A program made the position numbers and the translations under genes. A stretch of 34,079 bases of DNA from positions 1-34,079 of the forward strand of contig JALHQU010000049.1 of the NCBI GenBank assembly GCA_022841795.1, in the 5' to 3' direction. The notes beneath the pieces are model-generated. The model was not told the origin of the DNA, searched no databases, and saw nothing but the letters and a program-made list of their open reading frames with translations. Within the stretch, counting starts at the first letter, position 1. Each line of letters opens with the position of its first letter. Of the stretch, positions 23,119 through 32,655 are shown piece after piece. The stretch is from Fimbriiglobus sp. Its GTDB lineage: Bacteria > Planctomycetota > Planctomycetia > Gemmatales > Gemmataceae.

Positions 23119-26100
23119 TCACCGGGCCACGTTCGCCCCCGGCCACACCAGGTCGTTGAACCGATCCACCGGCTCGTGCGCCGACCACGCGATGCCGCGC
23201 AGCAGCAGCACCCGGAACAGCGGGTCGTCGAACGTCCACGAGTAGTGGCCGGGGATGGACACGAACACCCGTCCGCGGCCGTGTTCCAGCGACCACAACT
23301 GCGGCCGCGGCTCCTTCTCCTCCACCGCCGTCGCCAGCACCCGCTCGGCTTTTAGGTCGCCGTGCATCTTCCAGTAGCTCTCGTCCACCAGCTTCAGCGT
23401 GTCGAAGTTGCGGAGGACCGGGTGCTTCGTGTCCTTGCCGAAGTTCAGCGTCAGGTCGCCGTGGCGGAACCCGACCGCCCCGCCGCCGGCCAGCCCGATC
23501 CGTTTGGCGAACTCCGGTCCGCCCTTCCGCCCGTCCACCGCCCAGTGGACGTACACCAGCCCGCCGCCGCGCTCCAGAAACGCATCCACGTCCGCCGCCC
23601 GCTTCGCGTCCCAGTCGCCGCGCTGGTAGAACACCATCACGTCGGCGGTGGTGAACTCCTCCTTCGCCGGCCACTCCCACGCCGTCGTCACCGTGGTGTT
23701 GTCGGCCGTCGCCATCAGCTCCTTCCACGCCTTCTGCCACGCCGGGTAATCGTGTTCGCCGGGGCCGTGGTCCTTCGGCCCGGCCACCAGCACCACCCGC
23801 AGCGGCTTCAGCTTGTCCGGCGGCTTGGGCGCGCCGGCCAGCACCGCGTTCACCTCGGCCAGCGTCCGCGGCTTCGGCCCCGGCCCGCCGGGGTAGTCCC
23901 GCGGCATGCTCACCGGCGAGGTGAGCAGGTACGTCAGCAGGTCCTTCATCCGCTCCGGCCCGAGTTGCTCCGGCATGCCTTCCGGCATGGTGGACAGGGC
24001 CGACGGCTTCATCGACTCCACGTCCGCCCGCGGCACGGTGACGACGGTGCCTTTGATGTCGCCGACCGTCAGCGTGTCCTTCGTGGTGTTCACGACCCCT
24101 TGCAGGGTGCGGCCGTCGTGCAGTTGCACGGTGTACGTCAGGTGGTCCGGGTTGATGGCGAAGTTCGGCTTGGTGATGTCGCGGAGGACCGACGGGTAGT
24201 CGCGGTGGATCAGGTTGGACAGGTCCGGGCCGATGGCCCCGCCGCGGCCGTGGGCGGTGTGGCACTTGCCGCACGCCGCCTGCTCGCTGAAGAACACCGC
24301 CCGCCCCTTCGCCCAACTGCCGCCGGCCAGCTCCGGCGGCGGGGGCAGGGCCGCCGGCTCCAGCGCCTTCGCCGACGTGTCCGCCCACGGCACCAGGCTG
24401 CGGTGCAGGGGGAACGGCCGCCGCCGTTTGTCCTCGGCGGTGGAGTACGACAGGGCGAGTTCGCTCCCGCGGAGTTTGAACTCGACCAGAGTGGGCCGGA
24501 CGCGGTCCGGTTTCAGGCTGGCCGAGCCGTGGTACGCGCCGTCTTTGCTCTCGACACTGATGACGCCGGCCGGTTCGTCCGGCTTCCGAAAATCGACGTT
24601 CTCCGGCGACACATAGTGCAACCACACCCGTTCCGCTGGCAGTTCGTAGTCGATCCGCGAGCCGGGTTGCACGGCCGGGCGGAGCATGTCGGTCAGGTTC
24701 AGCTTCGCCTTCAGCGCCAACTCACCCGGCTCTTTCATCGCCGCCCAAAGCGCGTCGTGGTCGGCACTGCCGGCGGTCCACTGCCGGGCCAGCGAAAGGT
24801 CCGGGCTGGGCAGCCAGCCGCTCCACTCCCCCTTGCCGTTCTTCGTCCACGTCGCCTCGCACCCGCTCAGGTCGAAGGCGAGGTCGATGTGTGGGTGCTG
24901 CGGGAGCGTGCCCTTCGCCGTCGTCCGGCCGAGGCCGGGCAGGGTGACGGCGTAATGCACCGCGGCGGCGAGCGGGTCGGTGGCGATGACCAGCGTGCGG
25001 CGGTCCGGGGTGAGTTGCACCGACCGCACCGGCACGTCCAGCCGCGGGGTCATCTTCTCCGCGTTCACCACCGCGTACCCCGGCCACAGCGACTCGAACC
25101 GGTCTCCGGCCCGCACGTACTTGCCGGCTGTCACCGTCGTCTGCTTCGTCGCGTCCTTGAGCAGTTGCGGGTCGAGCGGGCGGTCGAACGCCACCCGGAT
25201 TTCCCGCGGCCCGCTCGCCCACGTCAGCACCGGCTGCGGGACTTCCCGCTCGGCGTAGCTGATCTTGAACAGCTTGCCCTTGCCGGTCGGCCCGCTGCCC
25301 CAGTCCGGCCCACCGCTGTGACACGCCACCAGCAGCGACCCGTCCGGGCAGACGCAGCAGTCGATGGTGAGCATGGACAGTGCGGCGAACAGGTGGCTCC
25401 GCGACACGTACCCGTTCGCCGTCTTCACCAGTTGCGTGCGGTACAACTTGCCGCGGGACTCACCCGTGACGATGGCGTCGCCGGCCCACCCCTTCGGGCC
25501 GAACGTCGGGCCGTCCTTCTTCACCGGCTCGTTGAAGCACAGCCCGCACGTGGACTGGTGCTGCGGGCCGTAGTCGGCTGTGCTCGGCTCGTCGATCACG
25601 TCCGGCAGGTGCTTCGGGTGCCGCGGCGGGAACCCGTAGTGCCGCCCCTTCTGGACGTGCAGCAGCTCGTCGAACGGGTTGCCGTTCGGCAGCCACGTCG
25701 CCCCCTCCTGGTCGGAACAGAACAGGTCGCCGTGGCGGTTGAACCGCAGCCCGACCGGGAAGCGGATGCCGGTGGCGATGATCTCCCGCGACTTGAAGTC
25801 CGGCGCCACCCGCTGGACGGTGCCGCGCTCGTCCTTCAGCGAATACTGGGATTTGCCGTCCTTGTCGAGCAGGTAGCCGTTGGTGTAGTTCGCCGTACCG
25901 CGGCCGAACCAGACGCTCTCGTCCTTCGGGTCCACCGCCACCCCGATCACGTCGATGTTCACGCTGAACTCGTTCCACCCGGACGCGACCACGATCTCCT
26001 TGTCCGCCTTGCCGTCCGCGTCGGTGTCGGCGATCAGCACCACCTTCCCCTTCGTCGCCACGAACACGCCGGTGCCGTGCTTGTACCCGGGCGGGGTGAG

Positions 26101-27189
26101 GTCCATGCCGATGGGCGACGACAGCTCGCCCTTGTTCTCGTAGAAGCGGGTGGCCTTGTCCTCCAATCCGTCGCCGTCGGTGTCCGTCAGTGTCCAGATG
26201 TTGCCGTCGTACCCGAGCGCCACCAGGGTGCCGTCCGGCCGGTACTTCACGTTGTTGATGTTGGTCAGGCTGAGCGGCAGCTCGCGGGCGTGGAAGCCGG
26301 GCACGAACACCTGCACCGGCGGCGGGTCCTTCACCGGCACCAGCACCCGGCCGCCGCCGGCGTCCGGCGGCGGGGTGTCCTTCAGGGCGGCGTACTTCGT
26401 GCCCAGGTAGCCGCGGACGGCCTTCACCTCGTCGCCCGTCAGCGTGCGGTTGTACACCAGCACTTCGGCCACGTCGTACCGGGCGAACCCGTCGGCGTGC
26501 TGGGCGCCGGGGGCGTTGTTGTAGAACCGCCCGCCGACGGTGATCTCGTCCAGGCTGACCCGGCCGGCGGTGCGGGGCCGCTCCCCCTCGGCCTTGCCGT
26601 TCACCGCCAGCGTGACGGTCTTGCCGGCCGACGCCAGTTCGAGCGTGACGAGTTCGCCGAACGGGCCGTCCGCCGTCCGCAGGTTCCGCGCCCCGCCGAA
26701 CCCGCGGCCCTCGGCGTTCAGCACGTTGAACCGGGCGGTGCCGGTGGCCCCGAAGTCGATGTTCAGCCCGGTCTCGTAGTCCTTCCCGTTGGCCGCGTTG
26801 AACGCCAGCACGCCGCGGAACGGGCCGGGGTTGGCCCGCGGGATGCCGACGACGACGACGGTGAACGCGTCCAACTCCGCCGCCTGCTTCACCGCCCGCA
26901 GGTGGTCGTCCAGGCCGTCGAACCGCACCACCGCCACCCCGCCGGCCGGCAGCCGCACCGGGCGAGCGTCCGCCTTCGGCTGCGCCAGGTGTCGCCCCTT
27001 GCCGGAGGCGTCCAGCCACTTGGCGAGCTTGCCGTCCGGGTGCAGGTTCTCGGTGCCGACCGGCTTGTTCGCGTCCAGCCACAGTTCCAGGCCGTCCGTC
27101 ACCGTCAGCTTCGGATCGGCCCACGGCTCGGCGGCGGGGGCGGCGGCGAGCATGCAACCCAGGGCGAGGACCGCGAGGGAGGGTTTCAT
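23119..27189 (-). CDS. Giant secreted modular protein: LamG, propeller, haem motif, ThuA
   Basis: 1356 residues from ATG 27189 with a Sec signal (MKPSLAVLALGCMLAAAPAAEP). The order of parts is: a LamG/concanavalin-like domain (about 25-250: DGLELWLDANKPVG, VVRFDGLDDHL, VLVYNRTLTGDEVKAVRGYLG); a long glucose/sorbosone-dehydrogenase-like propeller (about 285-620: GYDGNIWTLTDTDGDGLEDK, IGVAVDPKDESVWFGRGTANYTNG, LRFNRHGDLFCSDQEGATW); beta-rich linkers; a PVC-type cytochrome domain with CGKCH (973-977), GPDLSNL and MPEGM; and a C-terminal ThuA/trehalose-utilisation-like domain (about 1120-1356: LRVVLVAGPKDHGPGEHDY, GGLVYVHWAVDG). This suggests a periplasmic carbohydrate-oxidising machine that binds, oxidises and passes electrons on within one chain; all activity is inferred. 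Confidence 0.9.
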   Translation of the reverse strand: MKPSLAVLALGCMLAAAPAAEPWADPKLTVTDGLELWLDANKPVGTENLHPDGKLAKWLDASGKGRHLAQPKADARPVRLPAGGVAVVRFDGLDDHLRAVKQAAELDAFTVVVVGIPRANPGPFRGVLAFNAANGKDYETGLNIDFGATGTARFNVLNAEGRGFGGARNLRTADGPFGELVTLELASAGKTVTLAVNGKAEGERPRTAGRVSLDEITVGGRFYNNAPGAQHADGFARYDVAEVLVYNRTLTGDEVKAVRGYLGTKYAALKDTPPPDAGGGRVLVPVKDPPPVQVFVPGFHARELPLSLTNINNVKYRPDGTLVALGYDGNIWTLTDTDGDGLEDKATRFYENKGELSSPIGMDLTPPGYKHGTGVFVATKGKVVLIADTDADGKADKEIVVASGWNEFSVNIDVIGVAVDPKDESVWFGRGTANYTNGYLLDKDGKSQYSLKDERGTVQRVAPDFKSREIIATGIRFPVGLRFNRHGDLFCSDQEGATWLPNGNPFDELLHVQKGRHYGFPPRHPKHLPDVIDEPSTADYGPQHQSTCGLCFNEPVKKDGPTFGPKGWAGDAIVTGESRGKLYRTQLVKTANGYVSRSHLFAALSMLTIDCCVCPDGSLLVACHSGGPDWGSGPTGKGKLFKISYAEREVPQPVLTWASGPREIRVAFDRPLDPQLLKDATKQTTVTAGKYVRAGDRFESLWPGYAVVNAEKMTPRLDVPVRSVQLTPDRRTLVIATDPLAAAVHYAVTLPGLGRTTAKGTLPQHPHIDLAFDLSGCEATWTKNGKGEWSGWLPSPDLSLARQWTAGSADHDALWAAMKEPGELALKAKLNLTDMLRPAVQPGSRIDYELPAERVWLHYVSPENVDFRKPDEPAGVISVESKDGAYHGSASLKPDRVRPTLVEFKLRGSELALSYSTAEDKRRRPFPLHRSLVPWADTSAKALEPAALPPPPELAGGSWAKGRAVFFSEQAACGKCHTAHGRGGAIGPDLSNLIHRDYPSVLRDITKPNFAINPDHLTYTVQLHDGRTLQGVVNTTKDTLTVGDIKGTVVTVPRADVESMKPSALSTMPEGMPEQLGPERMKDLLTYLLTSPVSMPRDYPGGPGPKPRTLAEVNAVLAGAPKPPDKLKPLRVVLVAGPKDHGPGEHDYPAWQKAWKELMATADNTTVTTAWEWPAKEEFTTADVMVFYQRGDWDAKRAADVDAFLERGGGLVYVHWAVDGRKGGPEFAKRIGLAGGGAVGFRHGDLTLNFGKDTKHPVLRNFDTLKLVDESYWKMHGDLKAERVLATAVEEKEPRPQLWSLEHGRGRVFVSIPGHYSWTFDDPLFRVLLLRGIAWSAHEPVDRFNDLVWPGANVAR

Positions 27190-27309
27190 CGGCGGACCAG
27201 ATGTGGGGGGAGGGTGGGAACAATTTATCAGTGCGGCGGGGCCGGCACCAATTGAATCGATGCTCGCAGTCGGTGAGGGTGTAGTCGCGGGTGGGTTCGG
27301 GGAAAAAAA

Positions 27310-27464
27310 GACCTCACCCGGCTCGCTCCGCTCGCCACCATCTCCCTGCTCCCTCGCCGACGGCGAGGCGGGAGAGGGTCGGAAGACCAGTCCCCCTTCT
27401 TCCTCCCCCTCTCCCGCCGGAGCGCCGCTCCGGGAGCAGGGAGAGGGGGCCGGGGGGTGAGGTC
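27310..27464. repeat. Composite palindromic element in a 404-bp intergenic gap
   Basis: The outer arms GACCTCACCC (27310-27319) and GGGTGAGGTC (27455-27464) and inner arms TCTCCCTGCTCCC (27341-27353) and GGGAGCAGGGAGA (27432-27444) are perfect. Smaller hairpins lie between. The rest of the gap 27190-27593 separates two divergent genes and must hold their promoters, but I see no convincing -35/-10 pair and no small gene. Confidence 0.85.
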
Positions 27465-27593
27465 GTCCGCCCGCCCACCACACTCAATCACCGCACCTGT
27501 CCGTGGCGAATTCCGCCCGCACCCGCTTGTGACCCGCCCCCGCATCGGCCATGATGACCGCCGGTCGTTCGCCCGCCTCACCGGAACCCTCCC

Positions 27594-29078
27594 ATGAAGA
27601 CCGGCTGTGTGGCCGTCGTCGCCGTTCTTGCCCTCACCCCCACGCTGACCGCGGCCGAACCGTCCCTCGGGCTGTTCGAGAAGAGCGCCGACGTCGGGGT
27701 GGTGCTGCACCCCGGCTCGGCCACGTTCGACCCGACCGCGAAGGCGTACACCGTCACCGGCAGCGGGGAGAACATGTGGTTCGCCAAGGACGCCCTCCAG
27801 TTCGTGTGGAAGAAGTGGGAGGGGGACCTGTCGTTCGCCGCCGACATCAAGTTCACCGGCGAGGGCAAGGACCCGCACCGCAAGGCGTGCCTGATGGTCC
27901 GGCAGTCGCTCGACGCCGACGCCGCCTACTTCGACGTGGCCGTTCACGGCGACGGGCTGACCTCGCTCCAGTTCCGCGACGCGAAGGGGGCGAATACGCA
28001 CGAGGTGCAGGCGAACGTGACCAAGCCGACACGGGCAAAACTGGTCCGCAAGGGGAAGTACGCCCTGCTGTACCTGGCTGGTGCGGGCGAAGAACTGAAA
28101 TTCTCCGGGTGCGCCGTGCGGGTGTCGTTCGACGGCCCGGTGTACGTCGGCCTGGGCGTGTGCGCCCACAACAAGGACGTGTCCGAGACGGCGGTGTTCT
28201 CGAACGTGGAACTGACCGCCAAACTCCCCGAGTCCGCGAAGCCGACCCTGTACAGCACCCTGGAGACGCAAGCGCTGACCTCGACCGACCGCAAGGTGGC
28301 GTTCGTCACCCCGACGCGGATCGAGGCGCCGAACTGGCTGAGCGACGGCAAGACGCTGATCTACAACAGCGGCGGGAAGATCTACCGCATCCCGGCGGCG
28401 GGCGGCAAACCGGAGGCGATCGACACCGGCTTCGCGGTGCGGTGCAACAACGACCACGGGGTGTCGCCGGACGGCAAGACGTTGGTGATCAGCGATCAAT
28501 CCCAGACCGACCGGAAGTCGCGGATCTACACCCTGCCGGTTGAGGGCGGAAAGCCGCAACTCGTCACCGAGAAGGCCCCGTCGTACTGGCACGGGTGGTC
28601 GCCGGACGGCAAGACGCTGGCCTACTGCGCCGAACGGGACGGCGAGTTCGACGTGTACACCATCCCGGTCGGCGGCGGGGCGGAAACCCGGCTGACCACG
28701 GCGAAGGGCCTGGACGACGGCCCGGAGTACTCGCCGGACGGCAAGCACATCTACTTCAACTCGGACCGCACCGGGCAGATGCACCTGTGGCGGATGACGG
28801 CGGACGGGAGCGAGCAAGTGCAAATCACCGACGACGAGTTCAACAACTGGTTCCCGCACCCGTCGCCGGACGGCAAGACGCTGGTGTTCCTCAGCTACGA
28901 CAAGGGGGTGAAGGGGCACCCGGAGAACAAGGACGTGACCCTGCGGCGGATGACCCTGGCCGACAAGAAGATCGACGTGCTCGGGCGGTTCTTCGGCGGG
29001 CAGGGAACGGTGAACGTGCCGTGCTTCTCCCCGGACGGCCGGCGGATCACGTTCGTGACGTACCAACTGATTCCGTGA
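27594..29078 (+). CDS. Secreted PD40/TolB-like propeller with lectin-like N-domain
   Basis: 494 residues with a Sec signal ([23 protein letters not shown]). Residues about 25-205 look like a DUF1349/concanavalin-type sheet domain ([39 protein letters not shown]). Residues about 225-494 are PD40 (WD40-like) propeller repeats, with the marker (S/W)SPDGKTL repeated at least five times, as in TolB. The fold binds other molecules or proteins. TolB itself works with Pal, but free PD40 proteins in planctomycetes have no assigned role. It may be followed in the same transcript by the hydrolase gene, though a palindrome separates them. Confidence 0.88.
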   Translation: MKTGCVAVVAVLALTPTLTAAEPSLGLFEKSADVGVVLHPGSATFDPTAKAYTVTGSGENMWFAKDALQFVWKKWEGDLSFAADIKFTGEGKDPHRKACLMVRQSLDADAAYFDVAVHGDGLTSLQFRDAKGANTHEVQANVTKPTRAKLVRKGKYALLYLAGAGEELKFSGCAVRVSFDGPVYVGLGVCAHNKDVSETAVFSNVELTAKLPESAKPTLYSTLETQALTSTDRKVAFVTPTRIEAPNWLSDGKTLIYNSGGKIYRIPAAGGKPEAIDTGFAVRCNNDHGVSPDGKTLVISDQSQTDRKSRIYTLPVEGGKPQLVTEKAPSYWHGWSPDGKTLAYCAERDGEFDVYTIPVGGGAETRLTTAKGLDDGPEYSPDGKHIYFNSDRTGQMHLWRMTADGSEQVQITDDEFNNWFPHPSPDGKTLVFLSYDKGVKGHPENKDVTLRRMTLADKKIDVLGRFFGGQGTVNVPCFSPDGRRITFVTYQLIP

Positions 29079-29118
29079 TGCCTGCCCGCCGCGTACCCTC
29101 GTTCCAAGTGGTGTGTCT

Positions 29119-29177
29119 GTTAGCCCGACGCGCGAGCGAGGGGAACCACGCACCCCTCGCTCGCGCGTCGGGCTAAC
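29119..29177. repeat. Palindromic intergenic element (GTTAGCCCGACGCG family)
   Basis: Perfect 25-bp arms at 29119-29143 and 29153-29177 surround a 9-nt loop. It is the same family as the element at 32567-32644. Confidence 0.92.
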
Positions 29178-29205
29178 AAGACGCCATCCCTCCCGGAGCC
29201 TTGCC

Positions 29206-30075
29206 GTGGTCCGCTTACTCCCGCTCGCTGTGTTCGTCTTCATGACCGCCTCCGCACCGGCCGCCGACCCGGCGCTCAAGCTCACCCTGCGGTCGCGGTC
29301 GTCCCCGCCGGGCGAGCCGGAGGTGCCGGCCACCGAGAAGGCGGTGACGTGGGACCCGAAGAAGACGGCGATCGTCGTGTGCGACATGTGGGACCGCCAC
29401 TGGTGCAAGTCGGCCGAGGCCCGCGTGGGCGAGCTGGCCGGGCCGATGAACGACATGCTGAAAGCGGCCCGCAAGCAGGGGGTGTTCGTCATCCACGCGC
29501 CGAGTACCTGCACCGCCTTCTACAAGGGCACCCCGCAGCGGAAGCGGGCGATGGAAGCGCCGTTCGCCAAGACGCCGATCGAGCTGGCGAAGAGCGAGCG
29601 GTGGGGCACGGCGTGGAACTGGCCCGACAAGAAGCGGGAGGGGGTGCTGCCGATCGACGACTCGGACATGGGGTGCGACTGCAAGACGAAGTGCGAGATC
29701 CGCGGCCCGTGGACGCGGCAGATCGCCGCCATCGTAATCGCCGCCGAGGACGCGATCACCGACGACGGGCAGGAGGCGTGGAACCTGCTGACGGATCGCA
29801 AGATCGAGAACGTCATCTTGTGTGGGGTTCACCTGAACATGTGCGTGCTCGGGCGGCCGTTCGCCATCCGCCAGATGGTGAAGCTGGGCAAGAGCGTGGC
29901 CCTGATGCGGGACATGACCGACACCATGTACGACCCGAACCGGCCGGGGGCGAACTCGCACTTCGAGGGCACGGACAAGGTGGTGGCGCACGTCGAGCGG
30001 TACTGGTGCCCGAGCTTCGTCAGCACCGACCTGACCGGCAAGCCGTCGTTCAAGTTCAAGGCCGACACGCGGTGA
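29206..30075 (+). CDS. Secreted isochorismatase-family cysteine hydrolase
   Basis: 289 residues from GTG 29206, with GGAG 8 nt upstream. The frame is open further left, but that part is palindrome DNA. A Sec signal is present (VRLLPLAVFVFMTASAPAADP). The isochorismatase-like alpha/beta fold shows catalytic Asp in AIVVCDMWDRHWC and the nucleophile Cys in VILCGVHLNMCVLGRPFA, followed by LMRDMTDTMYDP. Relatives hydrolyse isochorismate, nicotinamide or other amides. Exported forms beside DUF1549/1553 genes are common in planctomycetes and have unknown substrates. An added segment with CDCKTKCE is unusual and could bind metal or form disulfides. It lies 91 bp upstream of the DUF1549/1553 gene on the same strand. 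Confidence 0.88.
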   Translation: MVRLLPLAVFVFMTASAPAADPALKLTLRSRSSPPGEPEVPATEKAVTWDPKKTAIVVCDMWDRHWCKSAEARVGELAGPMNDMLKAARKQGVFVIHAPSTCTAFYKGTPQRKRAMEAPFAKTPIELAKSERWGTAWNWPDKKREGVLPIDDSDMGCDCKTKCEIRGPWTRQIAAIVIAAEDAITDDGQEAWNLLTDRKIENVILCGVHLNMCVLGRPFAIRQMVKLGKSVALMRDMTDTMYDPNRPGANSHFEGTDKVVAHVERYWCPSFVSTDLTGKPSFKFKADTR

Positions 30076-30166
30076 GTTGTTTCCGGCCGGGGGATGGGGT
30101 AGTCTTGTGGGGTCCGGCGTCCCACCTGGGTGCGTCCCGCACCCTCGCCGACCCCGCCCGCGTGCC

Positions 30167-32566
30167 ATGACCCACCCGCTTCCGAAAGCGTTCGCACTGG
30201 CCGTGCTGCTGCTCGGCGGGGTGGCCGTGTCCGCCCCGCCGCTCACCGTCACCCCGGCGGCGGTGGTCCTCGACGGCCCGGAATCGACACACCAACTCCT
30301 CGCCTCCTCGCCCGCCGCCGACCTGACGCACCGGGTGCGGTACGAGGTGGCCGACCCGAAAGTCGCCGGCGTGACCGCCCGCGGGCTGATCGAACCGCGG
30401 GGCGAAGGGACGACGACCGTTCGCATCACCCACGACGGCCAGACGGCCACCGTCAGCGTGGAGGTGAAGGGCGTGCGGCAGCCGGCCCCGGTGTCGTTCG
30501 AGCAGCAGGTGATGCCGATCCTGACGAAGGCCGGGTGCAACAGCGGCGGGTGCCACGGCAAGGCCGAGGGGCAGAACGGGTTCAAGCTGAGCGTGTTCGG
30601 GTTCGACCCCGAAGCGGACCACCGGGCGATCGTGGCCGAAGCTCGCGGGCGGCGGATTTTCCCGGCGTCGCCCGAAAGCAGCTTGCTGGTGGGAAAGGGG
30701 ACGGGCCGGATTCCGCACGGCGGGGGGAAGAAGCTGCACGAGGGGTCGCTGGCGTACAAGCGGCTGGTGCGGTGGATCGCCGAGGGGGCGAACCTGCGGA
30801 CGGAGACTTCCCCGCCGATCACGAGCATCGAGGTCGAACCGAGTGACAGAGTGTTGTCACTCGGCGGGTCGCAGCAACTACGAGTGACGGCGATCGACGC
30901 CCGCGGGCAGCGGCGGGACGTGACGGCCGAGACCGAGTTCGAGTCGAACGCCACCACCATCGCCGGGGTGGACCGCGGCGGGTTCGTGCAGGCCGGCAAG
31001 ATCCCCGGTGAAGCGGCCATCCTGGTGCGGTACCTCGGGCAGGTGACGGTGTGCCGGATTACGGTCCCCCGTGCCGGAGTCACGTTCACCCGCCCGCCGG
31101 AAGCCAACTTCATCGACGGCCACGTGTGGACCAAGCTAGAGCGGCTCGGCATCCCGCCGAGCGAGTTGGCGGACGATTCCACCTTCCTGCGGCGGGTCTA
31201 CCTGGACGTGATCGGCACTCTGCCGACCGCGAACGAAGCCCGTGCGTTCCTGGCCGACGCCGACCCGAAGAAGCGGGCGAAGCTGATCGACGCGCTGCTC
31301 AACCGCCCCGAGTACGCCGACTATTGGGCGCTCAAGTGGGCCGACCTGCTGCGGGTGGACCGCGACGCGCTCACCGCCAACGGCGCCGTCGCCTTCCACC
31401 GCTGGCTGCGGCAGCAGTTTGCCGACAACCGCCCCTACAACCAGTTCGTGCGGGACATCCTCACGGCCGAGGGGAAGGTGACGGCGGTCGGCCCGGCCGG
31501 GCTGTACAAGGCGCTGGACAAGCCGGAGGTGATGAGCCGCTCGCTGTCGCAGGTGTTCCTGGGCGTGCGGATCGAGTGTGCCCAGTGCCACCACCACCCG
31601 TCCGACCGCTGGGGGCAGGACGACTACTTCGCCCTGGCCGGGTTCTTCACCGGGGTGACGCGGAAGACGCCGCCGGGCGGCGAGGCGGTCGTGTCGAACG
31701 GCGGGGCGGATTTGAAACACCCCCGCACGGACCAGCCGGTGCCCACGCGGGTGCTGGGCGGAACGAACGCGACGTTCCCGGAACGCACCGACCGGCGGGC
31801 CGTGCTGGCGGACTGGGTGACGAGTGCGGACAACCCGTACTTCGCCCGCGCCGCCGTCAACCGCCTGTGGGCGCACTACTTCGGCCGCGGGCTGGTCGAG
31901 CCGATCGACGACCTGCGGCTGACCAACCCGGCCGGGAACGAGCCGCTCCTCGCGGCGCTGGCGAAGCATCTGGTGGAATCGAAGTACGACTTGAAGGCTG
32001 TCACCCGCACCGTGCTGAACTCGCGGGTGTACCAGCTCGGCGGGCCGACCAGGGCGAACGCCGACGACGAGCAGAACTTCAGCCACGCTCGCAGTCGCAC
32101 CCTGCCGGCCGAGGTGCTGCTGGATGCCGTCTGCCAGACCACCGGCGTGCCGGAGAAGTTCAACGGCACCCCGGAGGGGCTGCGGGCCATCCAGCTGTGG
32201 GACAACCGCATGCCGTCGTACTTCCTGGCGCTGTTCGGCCGCCCGGCCCGCACCAGCGTGTGTGAGTGCGAGCGCAGCACCGAACCGAGCATCGCCCAGG
32301 CGCTGCACCTCCAGAACAGCCCGGAGATCGAGGCGAAGGTGCGGTCACGGCGGGGGGTGGCCCGCAGACTCGCTGACAGCGAGTTGTCACCGACGGCCAT
32401 CCTCGACGAGCTGTACCTGTCCACGCACAGCCGCTTCCCGACGAAGGCGGAGCGGGATGCGCTGCTGAAGTTGTTCGACGGAAAGGAAGCGCTCACCCGT
32501 CGCGAGGCGACCGAAGACGCGCTGTGGACGCTGCTGAACACGAAGGGGTTTCTGTACCAGCGGTAA
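30167..32566 (+). CDS. Secreted Big2/PSCyt/DUF1549/DUF1553 protein
   Basis: 799 residues from ATG 30167 with a Sec signal (PLPKAFALAVLLLGGVAVSA). The order of parts is: a bacterial Ig-like (Big2) domain (about 24-105); a cytochrome-like domain with an unusual CNSGGCH spacing (124-130); a second Big2 domain (about 228-310: ITSIEVEPSDRVLSLGGSQQLRVTA); DUF1549 (about 325-530, ending with CAQCHHHPSDRWGQDDY at 471); and DUF1553 (about 540-790: NPYFARAAVNRLWAHYFGRGLVEPIDDLR, RTLPAEVLLDAVCQTTG, SIAQALHLQNSPEI). This is the Ig-bearing subtype of the planctomycete family and is typically paired with a DUF1501 gene, as here. Function is unknown; surface or periplasmic location is expected. Confidence 0.92.
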   Translation: MTHPLPKAFALAVLLLGGVAVSAPPLTVTPAAVVLDGPESTHQLLASSPAADLTHRVRYEVADPKVAGVTARGLIEPRGEGTTTVRITHDGQTATVSVEVKGVRQPAPVSFEQQVMPILTKAGCNSGGCHGKAEGQNGFKLSVFGFDPEADHRAIVAEARGRRIFPASPESSLLVGKGTGRIPHGGGKKLHEGSLAYKRLVRWIAEGANLRTETSPPITSIEVEPSDRVLSLGGSQQLRVTAIDARGQRRDVTAETEFESNATTIAGVDRGGFVQAGKIPGEAAILVRYLGQVTVCRITVPRAGVTFTRPPEANFIDGHVWTKLERLGIPPSELADDSTFLRRVYLDVIGTLPTANEARAFLADADPKKRAKLIDALLNRPEYADYWALKWADLLRVDRDALTANGAVAFHRWLRQQFADNRPYNQFVRDILTAEGKVTAVGPAGLYKALDKPEVMSRSLSQVFLGVRIECAQCHHHPSDRWGQDDYFALAGFFTGVTRKTPPGGEAVVSNGGADLKHPRTDQPVPTRVLGGTNATFPERTDRRAVLADWVTSADNPYFARAAVNRLWAHYFGRGLVEPIDDLRLTNPAGNEPLLAALAKHLVESKYDLKAVTRTVLNSRVYQLGGPTRANADDEQNFSHARSRTLPAEVLLDAVCQTTGVPEKFNGTPEGLRAIQLWDNRMPSYFLALFGRPARTSVCECERSTEPSIAQALHLQNSPEIEAKVRSRRGVARRLADSELSPTAILDELYLSTHSRFPTKAERDALLKLFDGKEALTRREATEDALWTLLNTKGFLYQR

Positions 32567-32644
32567 GTTAGCCCGACGCGCCAGCGAGGGACGAACCAGC
32601 ATATCCGACAGGTGGCTTGCCCCTCGCTGGCGCGTCGGGCTAAC
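32567..32644. repeat. Palindromic intergenic element (GTTAGCCCGACGCG family)
   Basis: Perfect 24-bp arms at 32567-32590 and 32621-32644 surround a 30-nt loop. The left arm starts at the base right after the TAA stop of the DUF1549/1553 gene. It shares the first 14 bases of its arm with the element at 29119. Confidence 0.92.
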
Positions 32645-32655
32645 GGAGACGACCC

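Noticed and set aside
23362-27255. A 1297-codon plus-strand open frame antisense to the giant gene
   Set aside because: The composition (Arg, Val, His, Gln-rich) is the usual shadow of a GC3-rich gene, and no domain or start signal is seen.
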